Under the pieces are notes generated by a model. It searched no databases. It was given only the letters and a program-made list of their open reading frames with translations, and was not told where the DNA came from. A stretch of 29,985 nt of DNA from JBBUX01 sp037445775 (GTDB lineage Bacteria > Actinomycetota > Coriobacteriia > Anaerosomatales > PHET01): NCBI GenBank assembly GCA_037445775.1, contig JBBIJX010000017.1, positions 1 through 29,985 on the forward strand, written 5' to 3'. Below, piece after piece: positions 21,163 to 29,751 of the stretch. Both the position numbers and the translations under genes were made by a program. The stretch's first letter is position 1; each line of letters starts with the position of its first letter.

Positions 21163-23021
21163 TGACGCCCACCGCCCGTGATCACAGTGACACCGAGCGT
21201 CTGGCATACGTCACACCCGGTGCAACCGCCGAACGAGCAGTCAGACGTCGTCTCGGCCGCGAAAGCGCGCTCGCGCTCCCGCACGAGGTAGCCCCTCGGT
21301 ACGCCCGCCGAGATGTGGTCCCACGGCAGCGGCTTGTCGGGACTTCGCTCCCCGTTCGCGATCATCGTCGGATCGACGCCTGCGCTCTCGCATGCGAGAA
21401 GCCAGCGGCCCAGGTCGAAGCGCTCGGTCCACGCGTCGAACGTCGCCCCAGCGCGCCATGCCGCTTCGATGACGTCGGCGAGCTCACGTCCGCCGCGAGC
21501 CATGACACCCTCGATGAAGGAGACCTCAGCGTCGTGCCAGTGCAACTCGACGCCCTTGTGCGGGGTATGTTCGCGCAGCAGCTGCTGGCGACGCAGTACC
21601 TCGTCGAGTGCAAGCTGCGGCTCCCACTGGAACGGCGTCTGAGCCTTGGGCACGAACGTCGAGACGCTCACGGCGATGCGAACCGAGCCGCGCTGCGGGC
21701 CAGGCGTGTTCGCCCGCGCCCGGGTGAGCACGCGCTCGACAAGCGCCCCGATAGCGACGACGTCTTCATCGGTCTCAGTGGGCAAGCCGATCATGAAGTA
21801 GAGTTTCACGCGCCGCCAGCCGGCCTCGAACGCCCGGTCTACGACCGTGAGAAGGTCCTCTTCGGTCACGTTCTTGTTTATCACGTTGCGCAGACGTTGC
21901 GTGCCCGCCTCGGGCGCGAACGTGAGTCCGCTCTTGCGCCCAGCGCCGGCTACGAGCCGCGCGAGGTCGACCGAGAACGCATCGACGCGCAGCGACGGCA
22001 GCGACACCGACACACCGCTCCCCGCCAAGCGGCGAGTCAGGCGTCGCACGACGTCTTCCACCTGGCTGTGGTCAGCAGTTGACAGCGAAGTGAGCGAGAC
22101 TTCGTCGTACCCGGTGCGGCCAAGGCCAGCGACCGCGTCGCGCACGATGTCATCAGCGCTTCGCTCCCGAACCGGACGGTAGACCATGCCCGCTTGGCAG
22201 AAGCGGCACCCACGGGTGCACCCGCGCTGCACCTCAAGGGCGTAGCGATCGTGGACGACGTCGAGAAACGGCACGACCGGACAGGTCGGGGCGCGGTGGG
22301 CCGTGAGCTCCGGCACGACCCGCTTCAGCACCACGGCGGGTGCCCCGTCCCGGACCGCGACGCCGGCGAACGCGCCCGTGTCGTCGCGCCGAGGCTCGTA
22401 GAACGAGGGCACATACACGCCTGGCACTGCGGCGAGTCGTTCGAGTAGCTCCGCACGCGAGAGCCCTTGGGCGCGCGCGTGCTGATGCACTCCCACGATC
22501 TCAACGACAGCGTCCTCTCCCTCTCCGATGAGAAGTGCGTCGAAGAACGGCGCGAACGGTTCGGGATTGAAGACGCACGGACCTCCGCCGACCACGAGCG
22601 GGTGCTCGGATCCGCGGTCACGCGAGCGCACCGGAAGCCCCGAGAGATCGAGGGCCTCAAGGACGTTGGTCCAGGTGAGTTCGTAGGGGACCGTGATGCC
22701 GAACAGGTCAAAAGAGGACACGGGTGCGCACGACTCGAGGCTGAAGAGCGGCATCTCCTCGGAGCGCATCAGCTCGATGAGATCGGGTGCCGGGAGGTAG
22801 GCGCGCTCGGCCGCGACACCCTCGAGCGCATTCACGCGGTCGTAGAGGATGTGCAGAGCCTGATTCGCCTGGCCTATGTCGTAGACGTCTGGATACAGAA
22901 GGACGGCACGATAGTCAGCGTCTGGCGCGTGACGAGCGCCCCACTCGCGATTGATGTAGCGGGTCGGCCGCTCCGCTCGTGCGAGCAGGGGCTCTAGGCG
23001 AGGCCACAGGTCGGCTCGCAT
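21159..23021 (-). CDS. B12-binding-type radical SAM protein (TIGR03960 family)
   Basis: A 620-aa protein. An N-terminal Rossmann-like domain of the B12-binding type (about 36-180) carries VVGGGPCVFNPEPFAPFFDALLIGEGED. The radical SAM core has Cys268, Cys272 and Cys275 in CTRGCRFCQ, the ligands of the 4Fe-4S cluster that cleaves S-adenosylmethionine. Near the C-terminus, CSFGGCTGCDVC provides four more cysteines, which could hold a second metal site. The start is ATG 23021, sharing one base with the previous stop (TGATG); GTG 23024 is the alternative. Together with DUF2344 and rng it forms a conserved trio. The modified substrate is not known. Confidence 0.9.
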   Translation of the reverse strand: MRADLWPRLEPLLARAERPTRYINREWGARHAPDADYRAVLLYPDVYDIGQANQALHILYDRVNALEGVAAERAYLPAPDLIELMRSEEMPLFSLESCAPVSSFDLFGITVPYELTWTNVLEALDLSGLPVRSRDRGSEHPLVVGGGPCVFNPEPFAPFFDALLIGEGEDAVVEIVGVHQHARAQGLSRAELLERLAAVPGVYVPSFYEPRRDDTGAFAGVAVRDGAPAVVLKRVVPELTAHRAPTCPVVPFLDVVHDRYALEVQRGCTRGCRFCQAGMVYRPVRERSADDIVRDAVAGLGRTGYDEVSLTSLSTADHSQVEDVVRRLTRRLAGSGVSVSLPSLRVDAFSVDLARLVAGAGRKSGLTFAPEAGTQRLRNVINKNVTEEDLLTVVDRAFEAGWRRVKLYFMIGLPTETDEDVVAIGALVERVLTRARANTPGPQRGSVRIAVSVSTFVPKAQTPFQWEPQLALDEVLRRQQLLREHTPHKGVELHWHDAEVSFIEGVMARGGRELADVIEAAWRAGATFDAWTERFDLGRWLLACESAGVDPTMIANGERSPDKPLPWDHISAGVPRGYLVRERERAFAAETTSDCSFGGCTGCDVCQTLGVTVITGGGRQ

Positions 23022-24013
23022 CACAGCTCGGCGACCCCTGCCTCCGGTGCCGTGGCGCCCGGGAGAGCGATCTCGCTCGCGACCGGCTCGGCATTCACCA
23101 CATACGCGTCCGCCGGTATCGGCTCGCCGCGACGTCGGCGTCGAGCAGCCGCGACGGCCCGATCGCGCGCCTTGCGAACGCGGTCCGCAAGTCCGCTGAC
23201 GTCACCTCCATGCTCGAAGTAGTCTATCGCCGCGTAGCCCATCGCAAGCGTCCCGCTGTAGCCGATGCCCGCCTTGAGCGCCCACCCGAAGCCCGGCACA
23301 AGCCCGGCGAGCTGGCGCGCGACAGTGCGCAGCGCGAACGCGCCACCAATAACGGCCGCGAGCTCCTTGACGCGCTCAGCGCCGAGCGGTTCACCGTACG
23401 CCGCAGCGATCTGGAGCACCATCTTCGCTTGGTTGGCCGTCATGACCGGCATGTCGGCGCCAGGGATGATCGCGACGCCGCCGATCACGGCATTCTGGAA
23501 CGACGTGGCCTTGACCGCCTCCTCCGCGACCGCCTTGCGCACGAAGGCGAAGTTCGCAGCGAGTGCGAGCCGCTTGCCGCTCACGCGATCGGCGAGCCAG
23601 TGCCCAAGCACGTCCACGAGGTCCTCCGCGCTCTGTTCGGCGAGCGTGTCGAGCACAGGGTGGGCCAGCCGACGTGCCGCTTGGTCTCTGGGCTCGTCCA
23701 GCACGAGCGCGACCGTCGGCACGAAGCGCTCACGTGCGCGAGACAGCGACTCGGCGATCGTCTCGCCCGGTCCGGCCAGCGCGATGACGGCATCGGCCGC
23801 GTCATCGACGATGAGGATGTCGCCGGGGACAACCGGCTCGACGTGCAGACGTGCAGTGCTCATCTGAGGGCTAAGTGCGGCCTTGAGAGCGGAAACCACC
23901 TCCTCGGGCGCTTCCGCATCCACGTAGACCGCCAGCCTGACCTGCTTCTCGCGCTCCTCGCGCAGCCGCGACCCGGACTTCATCAAGTCGCGCACGTCTA
24001 CTGGCATCGCCAT
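23021..24013 (-). CDS. DUF697 family membrane-associated protein
   Basis: A 330-aa protein with a DUF697 (YcjF/GTPase-associated) region at about residues 165-285: AVIGGVAIIPGADMPVMTANQAKMVLQIAAAYGE, then hydrophobic glycine-rich helices to GYAAIDYFEHGG. The first 160 residues are hydrophilic apart from VPGDILIVDDAADAVIALAGPG, an alpha/beta-like stretch. Many DUF697 proteins carry a GTPase domain, but no P-loop is visible here. The C-terminus has a basic run of arginines. The start is ATG 24013, with GAGGAG seven bases upstream. It lies between rodA and the radical SAM gene; its function is unknown. Confidence 0.75.
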   Translation of the reverse strand: MAMPVDVRDLMKSGSRLREEREKQVRLAVYVDAEAPEEVVSALKAALSPQMSTARLHVEPVVPGDILIVDDAADAVIALAGPGETIAESLSRARERFVPTVALVLDEPRDQAARRLAHPVLDTLAEQSAEDLVDVLGHWLADRVSGKRLALAANFAFVRKAVAEEAVKATSFQNAVIGGVAIIPGADMPVMTANQAKMVLQIAAAYGEPLGAERVKELAAVIGGAFALRTVARQLAGLVPGFGWALKAGIGYSGTLAMGYAAIDYFEHGGDVSGLADRVRKARDRAVAAARRRRRGEPIPADAYVVNAEPVASEIALPGATAPEAGVAEL

Positions 24014-24028
24014 CTGCCCACTCCTCAA

Positions 24029-25225
24029 CTACGCGTAGCGGCGCGCCCATACGGATAGAAGCATACCCGCGGCGACAAGGTTGGTGACCATCGACGACGC
24101 CCCGTAGCTCATGAAAGGAAGCGGGATGCCGGTGATGGGCATCAGGCCCACGGTCATACCGATGTTCTCGAAGATCTGGAAGACCCACATACTGATGATA
24201 CCTCCGACGATGAGCGAGCCGAAAAGGTCGCGTGCTGAGGCTGAGATCTCGAGAGAGGTCAGCAACAACATCAGGTAGAGGCCCAAGAGGGCGAGCACAC
24301 CAACGAACCCCAGCTCTTCGCCGAGGACCGAGAAGATGAAGTCCGTGTGGCGCTCAGGCAGGAAGTTCAGATTCCCCTGCGTGCCGTAACGGAGCCCTTT
24401 GCCAGTCAGCTCCCCGGATCCGATCGCTATCTTGCTCTGCTCGAGGTTGTAGCCCGCCCCGGCAGGATCGCGGCCAGGGTCGACGAAGACGAGCAGCCGG
24501 TTGATCTGGTAGCGCTTCAACAGCACGCTCGTGTCCTCGACGGCGGACTTGTCTGTCGCGGCTTGATACGCAGGGTCGTACGGACCGCGTTCAAGCGCTC
24601 GGTTCAGCATCTCGTTGCCGCCCAGCAGGCCGGCCACGAGCAGCACTGCGCATAGCCCAAGCACGGCGAACCACCGGCCGCTCAACCCGCCGAGAAGGAG
24701 CATGCCTGCGGCGATCGCCACGAAGACAAGCCCGGTACCGAGGTCGCCCACAGCGACCACGAGCGTCATCGGGATCGCGGCGACAAGTAGGACCTTTCCC
24801 ACATCGCGTGGTGCGTCGATGCGGCCCTTGTAACGCGCGATGAACGCAGCCAATGCGAGGATGAACAGGAGCTTCGCCGGCTCGGAGGGTTGGAAGAGGC
24901 GCACGCCGGCTAACTCGAGCCACAGCGTGGCGCCCTTCGCGGTGTCGCCCAGCCCAGGGATCCTCGGCGAGACGATGAGCAGCGCATCGGCGATCACGAG
25001 GGGCCCGACCCACCCGAAGAGGCGGCGGTAGTCCACCGCCCAAGCCGCGCCGAGACCGGCGAGACCGATCGCGATACCGAGCAGCTGCCTGCGCATGAGG
25101 GCATCGGAGGCGTCCATGCCCGAGACCGCTGAGCGAACCACGACGCTGCCGTAAACGAGTAGCAGCACAACGATCGCTACAAGGGCAGGATTCACCGCGG
25201 TCCTTAGCGTGGACCTCTCGTTCAC
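24029..25225 (-). CDS. rodA: SEDS glycosyltransferase RodA
   Basis: A polytopic peptidoglycan glycosyltransferase of the elongation machinery, 398 aa with about ten helices. It polymerises lipid II and works as a pair with the class B PBP encoded directly upstream. Family signatures include VRLFQPSEPAKL, GDLGTGLVF, FLPERHTDFIFSVLGEELGF (with the functional aspartate region) and GLMPITGIPLPFMSYGASS near the end. The usual GGSS in the last motif reads GASS. A longer loop between helices (about 210-245, DPAYQAATDKSAVED) is extracellular. The start is GTG 25225, with GAGGT six bases upstream, inside the end of mrdA. Confidence 0.96.
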   Translation of the reverse strand: MNERSTLRTAVNPALVAIVVLLLVYGSVVVRSAVSGMDASDALMRRQLLGIAIGLAGLGAAWAVDYRRLFGWVGPLVIADALLIVSPRIPGLGDTAKGATLWLELAGVRLFQPSEPAKLLFILALAAFIARYKGRIDAPRDVGKVLLVAAIPMTLVVAVGDLGTGLVFVAIAAGMLLLGGLSGRWFAVLGLCAVLLVAGLLGGNEMLNRALERGPYDPAYQAATDKSAVEDTSVLLKRYQINRLLVFVDPGRDPAGAGYNLEQSKIAIGSGELTGKGLRYGTQGNLNFLPERHTDFIFSVLGEELGFVGVLALLGLYLMLLLTSLEISASARDLFGSLIVGGIISMWVFQIFENIGMTVGLMPITGIPLPFMSYGASSMVTNLVAAGMLLSVWARRYA

Positions 25226-25229
25226 CCGG

Positions 25230-27101
25230 TCACCTCGACGAATCCTCGGCAGTCACATGCACGACCTTCTCGCCGAGCAGCGCCGCAAGGATCTGACGCG
25301 CGGCCGGCGCTGCCACCGCGCCACCGTGACCGCCTTGTTCGAGCACGACCGCTACGACGTACCGCGGCTTGCTCGCGGGTGCGTAGCCTACAAACCACGC
25401 GTAGTCGTCCTTACCGGCGACCTCAGCGGTGCCTGTCTTGCCGGCCACAGGTACGCCGAACCCGCGGAACGCGTCCTGCGCCGTGCCTTGGGTGACCACG
25501 TTCTCGAGCGCGGTGCGCATAATGGCGAGATTAGCCTTCGATACGTCGGGCTCGAACGCGACTTCGGGCTCGGGTCTCAGGACCGTCTCGCCGTCGTGGC
25601 CGAGGACCCGCTCCAAGACGTGGGGCTTCATGACCCTGCCGCCGTTGGCGATGCCCCCGTACGTCGTCGCGACCTGAAGCGGCGTGGCGAGCAGATCACC
25701 TTGGCCGATGACGATGTTGACGGTATCACCCGGGTTCCATCGCTGGTACTCCGGGTAGTCCTCGTTGTATCGCTTCTTCCACGCCGCGTCAGGAACCCGG
25801 CCGTCGTCCTCACCCGGCAGGTCGATCCCGGTGAGCTGTCCGTACCCGAACTCACGCGCGAACTCCTGGAGCCGCTCGCGCCCATCCTTGTAGAACGCAA
25901 GACCGATCTCGTAGAACACTACGTCACACGAGTTCACGATGCCGTCCATGAACGACTCGCTGCCGTGCCCGGTCCGGTTCCAGCAGCGCTTCTTCCACTG
26001 CTCGCCCATGCCGATCCAGGTGCCCTGACAGTCGTAAGACGCCCATTGGCTGGTCTTGTCTGACTCGAGACCCGCGAGCCCGGTGAACGCCTTGAACGTC
26101 GACGCCGGCGGGTACTGCGCCATGATCGCGCGGTTGGTGAGCGGATATTGCGACTCCGTACTCGTGAGCGAGCGCCATTCGCGCTGTGAGATGCCTCCAA
26201 GGAAGGCGGACGGTTCGTATGTGGGGAGGCTCGCCATCGCGAGTACCTCGCCGGTTCGCGTGTCAAGCGCGACCGCAGCGCCCGCCTTGGCCTTGTAGTA
26301 CTTGTCTCGCTTCGCGTCCGCGATCGCGTCGAGCAGCGCCTCCTCAGCGACCTTCTGGACCCGGGCATCGATGGTCAGCCGCACATCGCGTCCGGGCACC
26401 GGGTCGACCTCCTGCACGACCCTCCGCTGGCGTCCGGAGGCGTCGACTTCGAGCACCCGCATGCCGTGGTCGCCTTGGAGCACCTTCTCGAGGGCACGCT
26501 CGGCACCGGCCTTACCCACGATGTCGGTGGGCTCGTATCCCTCGAACTCAGGCTGGACCGCATCGGCCTGCGAGATCTCGCCCGTGTAGCCGAGCACGTG
26601 CGCGGCGAGCGAGCCTAGCGGGTACTCGCGCACCGCGCGGGCCTCGACATCGACATCGGGGAAGTCCGATGCGTGCTCGGCAAGGTAGGCCACTGTGGCC
26701 AGCGGGACGTCCACCGCGATGACCCTCGGAGCAAGCGCCGCCTCCTTGCGGCTGCGGAGCTTCTCCTTGAGTTCAGGCACCGAGACATCGAGCAACGCGG
26801 ACAGCCGGCCGAGCAACTCCTCGTCCTCAGCGACGCGACCGGCAGCAACCACTGCGAGGGCGGTGCGGTTCGTGACGAGTTCGCGGCCCTTGCGGTCGAG
26901 GATCCGTCCGCGCGGCGCCGGCGTGCTCACTTGCCTGACGCGATTGCGGTTCGCCTGATCGGCATAGGCCTCGCCGGAGATCACCTGAACGGACCAGAGT
27001 CTCAGCGCGAGCACGCCGAGCAGCGTCAACACGATGGCCGCCATGACGGCGTAGCGTGAAGTGAGTCTCTGGCGGTGATGGGGCATCGATCCACGCCTCA
27101 T
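25230..27101 (-). CDS. mrdA: Class B penicillin-binding protein 2 (MrdA)
   Basis: The transpeptidase of the elongation complex, 623 aa. It has one membrane helix (about 18-38), a pedestal/dimerisation domain starting with PAPRGRILDRKGREL, and a C-terminal transpeptidase domain. The active-site serine is Ser334 in PPASTFK with Lys337. The second motif is SCD (391-393) and the third KTG (555-557). A Cys-containing insert, YDCQGTW to KRCWN (about 357-375), sits between the first two motifs and could form a disulfide. The start is ATG 27101; ATG 27086 (MPHHRQ) is also possible, and neither ribosome site is strong. It lies four bases before rodA, its partner. Confidence 0.96.
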   Translation of the reverse strand: MRRGSMPHHRQRLTSRYAVMAAIVLTLLGVLALRLWSVQVISGEAYADQANRNRVRQVSTPAPRGRILDRKGRELVTNRTALAVVAAGRVAEDEELLGRLSALLDVSVPELKEKLRSRKEAALAPRVIAVDVPLATVAYLAEHASDFPDVDVEARAVREYPLGSLAAHVLGYTGEISQADAVQPEFEGYEPTDIVGKAGAERALEKVLQGDHGMRVLEVDASGRQRRVVQEVDPVPGRDVRLTIDARVQKVAEEALLDAIADAKRDKYYKAKAGAAVALDTRTGEVLAMASLPTYEPSAFLGGISQREWRSLTSTESQYPLTNRAIMAQYPPASTFKAFTGLAGLESDKTSQWASYDCQGTWIGMGEQWKKRCWNRTGHGSESFMDGIVNSCDVVFYEIGLAFYKDGRERLQEFAREFGYGQLTGIDLPGEDDGRVPDAAWKKRYNEDYPEYQRWNPGDTVNIVIGQGDLLATPLQVATTYGGIANGGRVMKPHVLERVLGHDGETVLRPEPEVAFEPDVSKANLAIMRTALENVVTQGTAQDAFRGFGVPVAGKTGTAEVAGKDDYAWFVGYAPASKPRYVVAVVLEQGGHGGAVAAPAARQILAALLGEKVVHVTAEDSSR

Positions 27102-27146
27102 GATCTCGGCCTCGACGGGCCTGTGACGTCACCGGCGGCAGCTGTG

Positions 27147-27662
27147 CTACGCCAGCCGGCGGAAGGTCTTCATGGGCCGTTCCCGTCGCAACAAGCGCGC
27201 CAACCACGGGTAGACGAGAAGTGCCAGAACCGTATTGTACATCGCGGCGGGCAACATCTTGGTCACAAGGGTCGCCCAGAACGCCACGCCGAAGCCGATA
27301 AGGTCGAGCACGAGCCCGTACAAGACCTCGGACGCCAGAGACGAGACAGCCACCACAGTGAGCGGGAGCAGCCATCCTTCCGCGAACATCGCCTCGTGCA
27401 GCAGGCCCGCAAGGTACCCGACAACGGTCAGCACGAGTGCCATCGGGCCCACGGCGACGGTCCCGAGCAGGTCGAACGTCAGTCCCGCGGCGAAGCCGAC
27501 GGCAGCCCCCCTGCCCGGCCCGGTCACGAGCGCGATGGTCACAACCACGAGAAGCATGACATTGGGCACGACGCCCCGGATGGCGAGGTGCGGCGCGAGA
27601 CCGGCCTGCAGGACCGCGGCCGCCAGCACCGCGACGACAGAGGGAAGCGCGCGCCTCATCAC
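27147..27662 (-). CDS. mreD: Rod shape-determining protein MreD
   Basis: A small integral membrane protein, 171 aa with five to six hydrophobic helices. It is a component of the Rod complex with MreB, MreC, RodA and PBP2. The early GVVPNVMLLVVVTIAL and the GFAAGLTFDLLG segment are the recognisable family features; sequence conservation in MreD is low, so position between mreC and mrdA carries much of the evidence. The start is GTG 27662 or the ATG one codon later; AAGGA lies six or nine bases upstream. It overlaps the mreC stop. Confidence 0.92.
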   Translation of the reverse strand: MMRRALPSVVAVLAAAVLQAGLAPHLAIRGVVPNVMLLVVVTIALVTGPGRGAAVGFAAGLTFDLLGTVAVGPMALVLTVVGYLAGLLHEAMFAEGWLLPLTVVAVSSLASEVLYGLVLDLIGFGVAFWATLVTKMLPAAMYNTVLALLVYPWLARLLRRERPMKTFRRLA

Positions 27663-28516
27663 TCACCGTCCTTCGGCTCGATGGTGGCTCGCGACTGCAG
27701 AACCACGAGAACCTCCTCGAGCGTCAGAGGGTCGCTCGCCGGAGTGATGCGTATGAGCTGCTGCAGAGCGCTAGGCGTGCGATCCGCGGACTGCACCTCC
27801 CCTATCACGATGCCCTTGGGATACACACCTCCCAGTCCGGACGTGATGACCACGTCACCAGGGGTCACCGTTTCGTCCACGCTCACGAAGTCGAGGGTCA
27901 GGCGACCGTCAATCGACCCGCGCACAATACCGTCGGCCCTTGTCGCTTGCAGCATCGCAGCGACTCCGGAACGCGGATCGGTGATAAGGCGTACCTTCGC
28001 CGAGGATGGCGAGACTTCCACGGTCTGGCCGAGCAGTCCCAGCGGACCTAGCACGGGCATGCCGTTGGCCAAGCCGTCGTCAGACCCGCGGTCGATTGTG
28101 ATGACGCCCTCCCACGCGTTCGCGGGCCGCCCGATGACGTGGGCCGCCAGCGAATCGATTTCGCGCGCCTTCGTCAGGCCAACGAGTTCGGTGAGGCGTG
28201 CGTTCTCAAGCCGCGCTTCCTCGAGTTCGGCTACGCGAGCCCGAAGGCGCTCGTTCTGCGCGCGAAGATCCTCGAGCCGACTGCGGGAGACGCCGAGATC
28301 GCTCGCCCATGCGAGCGCGCCGCGTGCGGGCCGCGTGATCCACTCTCCCGTTGCGGAGACCGGGGCCGCCACGGCCTGCACGCCACGCCTCAAGCGATGA
28401 AGCGGCCCTGAATCGCCCTCGCGGAACCATACGGTCATAAGCGCGATTGAGATGGCTACGAGCACAACGAGCCACCCTACGCGCGACCCGGACTTCTCGG
28501 CTCCTTGGACTCTCAT
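27659..28516 (-). CDS. mreC: Rod shape-determining protein MreC
   Basis: A 285-aa protein with a short cytoplasmic N-terminus, one helix (about 14-31), a coiled coil (about 76-113; SRLEDLRAQNERLRARVAEL) and two beta barrels outside the membrane. The barrels include GRPANAWEGVITIDRGSDDGL and VITSGLGGVYPKGIVIGEV, both typical. It bridges MreB inside the cell to PBP2 outside. The start is ATG 28516, 12 bases after mreB, with only a weak ribosome site, so translation may depend on mreB readthrough. Confidence 0.96.
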   Translation of the reverse strand: MRVQGAEKSGSRVGWLVVLVAISIALMTVWFREGDSGPLHRLRRGVQAVAAPVSATGEWITRPARGALAWASDLGVSRSRLEDLRAQNERLRARVAELEEARLENARLTELVGLTKAREIDSLAAHVIGRPANAWEGVITIDRGSDDGLANGMPVLGPLGLLGQTVEVSPSSAKVRLITDPRSGVAAMLQATRADGIVRGSIDGRLTLDFVSVDETVTPGDVVITSGLGGVYPKGIVIGEVQSADRTPSALQQLIRITPASDPLTLEEVLVVLQSRATIEPKDGE

Positions 28517-28528
28517 GACGTCGGCGGC

Positions 28529-29569
28529 CTAGCGCCCGCCCTGGAGCACCTTCTTCAGGGCGTCGATCTCTTCGAGCGCCTGTGCGGAGCCGTATACGAC
28601 GTTCGTGAGGGCGCTGTCCGAGACATGCACCGGCATCCCGGTCTCATGCCGCAACCTCTCGTCAAGACCTTTGAGCAGCGCACCGCCACCCGTCAGTACG
28701 ATGCCGTACTCCATGAGGTCGCTCGCAAGCTCCGGCGGCGTCTCCTCGAGAGTCCCCTTGACGGCCGACACGATTGCGACGATCGGCTCCTCGAGCGCTT
28801 CGCGTATCTCCTCAGACTCCATGGTGATCGTCCGTGGCAGCCCGGTGAGCAGATCCCGGCCACGCACTTCGACGTCCACCTCCTCAAGGAGGGGCCACGC
28901 GCTGCCGATCTCGAACTTGATCTCCTCGGCCGTCCGTTCGCCCACGAGAACGTTGTACGCGCGCTTGACGTAGGCGATGATCGCCTCGTCGAACTCGTCT
29001 CCCGCGATGCGGATCGACTGCGCCACAACGATGCCGCCCAGCGAGATGACCGCGACTTCGGTGGTTCCTCCGCCGATGTCGACCACCATCGACCCGGTGG
29101 GCTCTTGGATGGGGAGGCCCGCGCCGATGGCTGCAGCCATCGGCTCCTCGATGAGGAAGGCCTGCCGGGCGCCCGCCTGCATCGTCGCCTCGAAAACAGC
29201 GCGCTTCTCCACCTCCGTGACGCCCGAGGGGACGCAGACTACGACGCGCGGCTTGGGCTGCCAGGGGAAGCGCTTCACGCGCATCTTGTTGATGAAGTAG
29301 CGAAGCATCGCCTCAGTGACTTCGAAGTCAGCGATCACGCCGTCCTTGAGAGGACGGATGGCAACGATGCTTGACGGCGTCCGCCCGAGCATACGCTTGG
29401 CGTCAAGCCCGACTGCGAGCACTCGCTTCGTATCCCTCTCGACCGCAACGACGGACGGCTCGATGAGCACGATGCCGCGCCCGCGCACCGAGACAAGCGT
29501 GTTCGCGGTACCGAGGTCGACGGCCATGTCGCCGCCCCAAGAGTTGAAGAACATATCGACAAGCGACAC
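28529..29569 (-). CDS. mreB: Rod shape-determining protein MreB
   Basis: A bacterial actin that forms membrane-bound filaments guiding wall elongation, 346 aa. The actin motifs are complete: phosphate 1 AVDLGTANTLVSVRGRGIV (about 16-34), phosphate 2 VVDIGGGTTEVAVISLGG (about 162-179) and adenosine GIVLTGGGALLKGL. The N-terminal MSLVDMFFNSW is amphipathic and suits membrane attachment. The start is GTG 29569, with GGAG five bases upstream. It heads the run mreB-mreC-mreD-mrdA-rodA, presumably read from a promoter in the gap behind radC. Confidence 0.98.
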   Translation of the reverse strand: MSLVDMFFNSWGGDMAVDLGTANTLVSVRGRGIVLIEPSVVAVERDTKRVLAVGLDAKRMLGRTPSSIVAIRPLKDGVIADFEVTEAMLRYFINKMRVKRFPWQPKPRVVVCVPSGVTEVEKRAVFEATMQAGARQAFLIEEPMAAAIGAGLPIQEPTGSMVVDIGGGTTEVAVISLGGIVVAQSIRIAGDEFDEAIIAYVKRAYNVLVGERTAEEIKFEIGSAWPLLEEVDVEVRGRDLLTGLPRTITMESEEIREALEEPIVAIVSAVKGTLEETPPELASDLMEYGIVLTGGGALLKGLDERLRHETGMPVHVSDSALTNVVYGSAQALEEIDALKKVLQGGR

Positions 29570-29619
29570 GGTCGCTCCGTTTCAGCTCGGCGGCCCGGGC
29601 TCAGACACGCGCACATACG

Positions 29620-29647
29620 GCCGTGACCACACCACGAGGGTCACGGC
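29620..29647 (-). promoter_or_regulatory. Perfect inverted repeat in the mreB leader
   Basis: GCCGTGACC (29620-29628) and GGTCACGGC (29639-29647) match over nine bases around a 10-base spacer. It lies about 50 bases before the mreB start and downstream of the predicted -10 box. No T run follows on either strand, so it is not a standard terminator. It could be an operator or an RNA stem in the leader. Confidence 0.45.
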
Positions 29648-29684
29648 GCACAAAAGCAGCACCGAACCCGTCCAGCACGCCCGA

Positions 29685-29693
29685 AGTCTAGCA
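29685..29693 (-). promoter_or_regulatory. Candidate extended -10 promoter of mreB
   Basis: On the minus strand, TGC directly precedes TAGACT, giving an extended -10 element identical in its hexamer to the tRNA-Ala promoter. No good -35 box is at the right distance. The leader would be about 110 bases and would include the inverted repeat. Confidence 0.4.
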
Positions 29694-29751
29694 CAGGGAC
29701 GCGGGCGCAAGACACGCCCCCGCTGGTCACGGGCGCACGGGCGCACAATGC

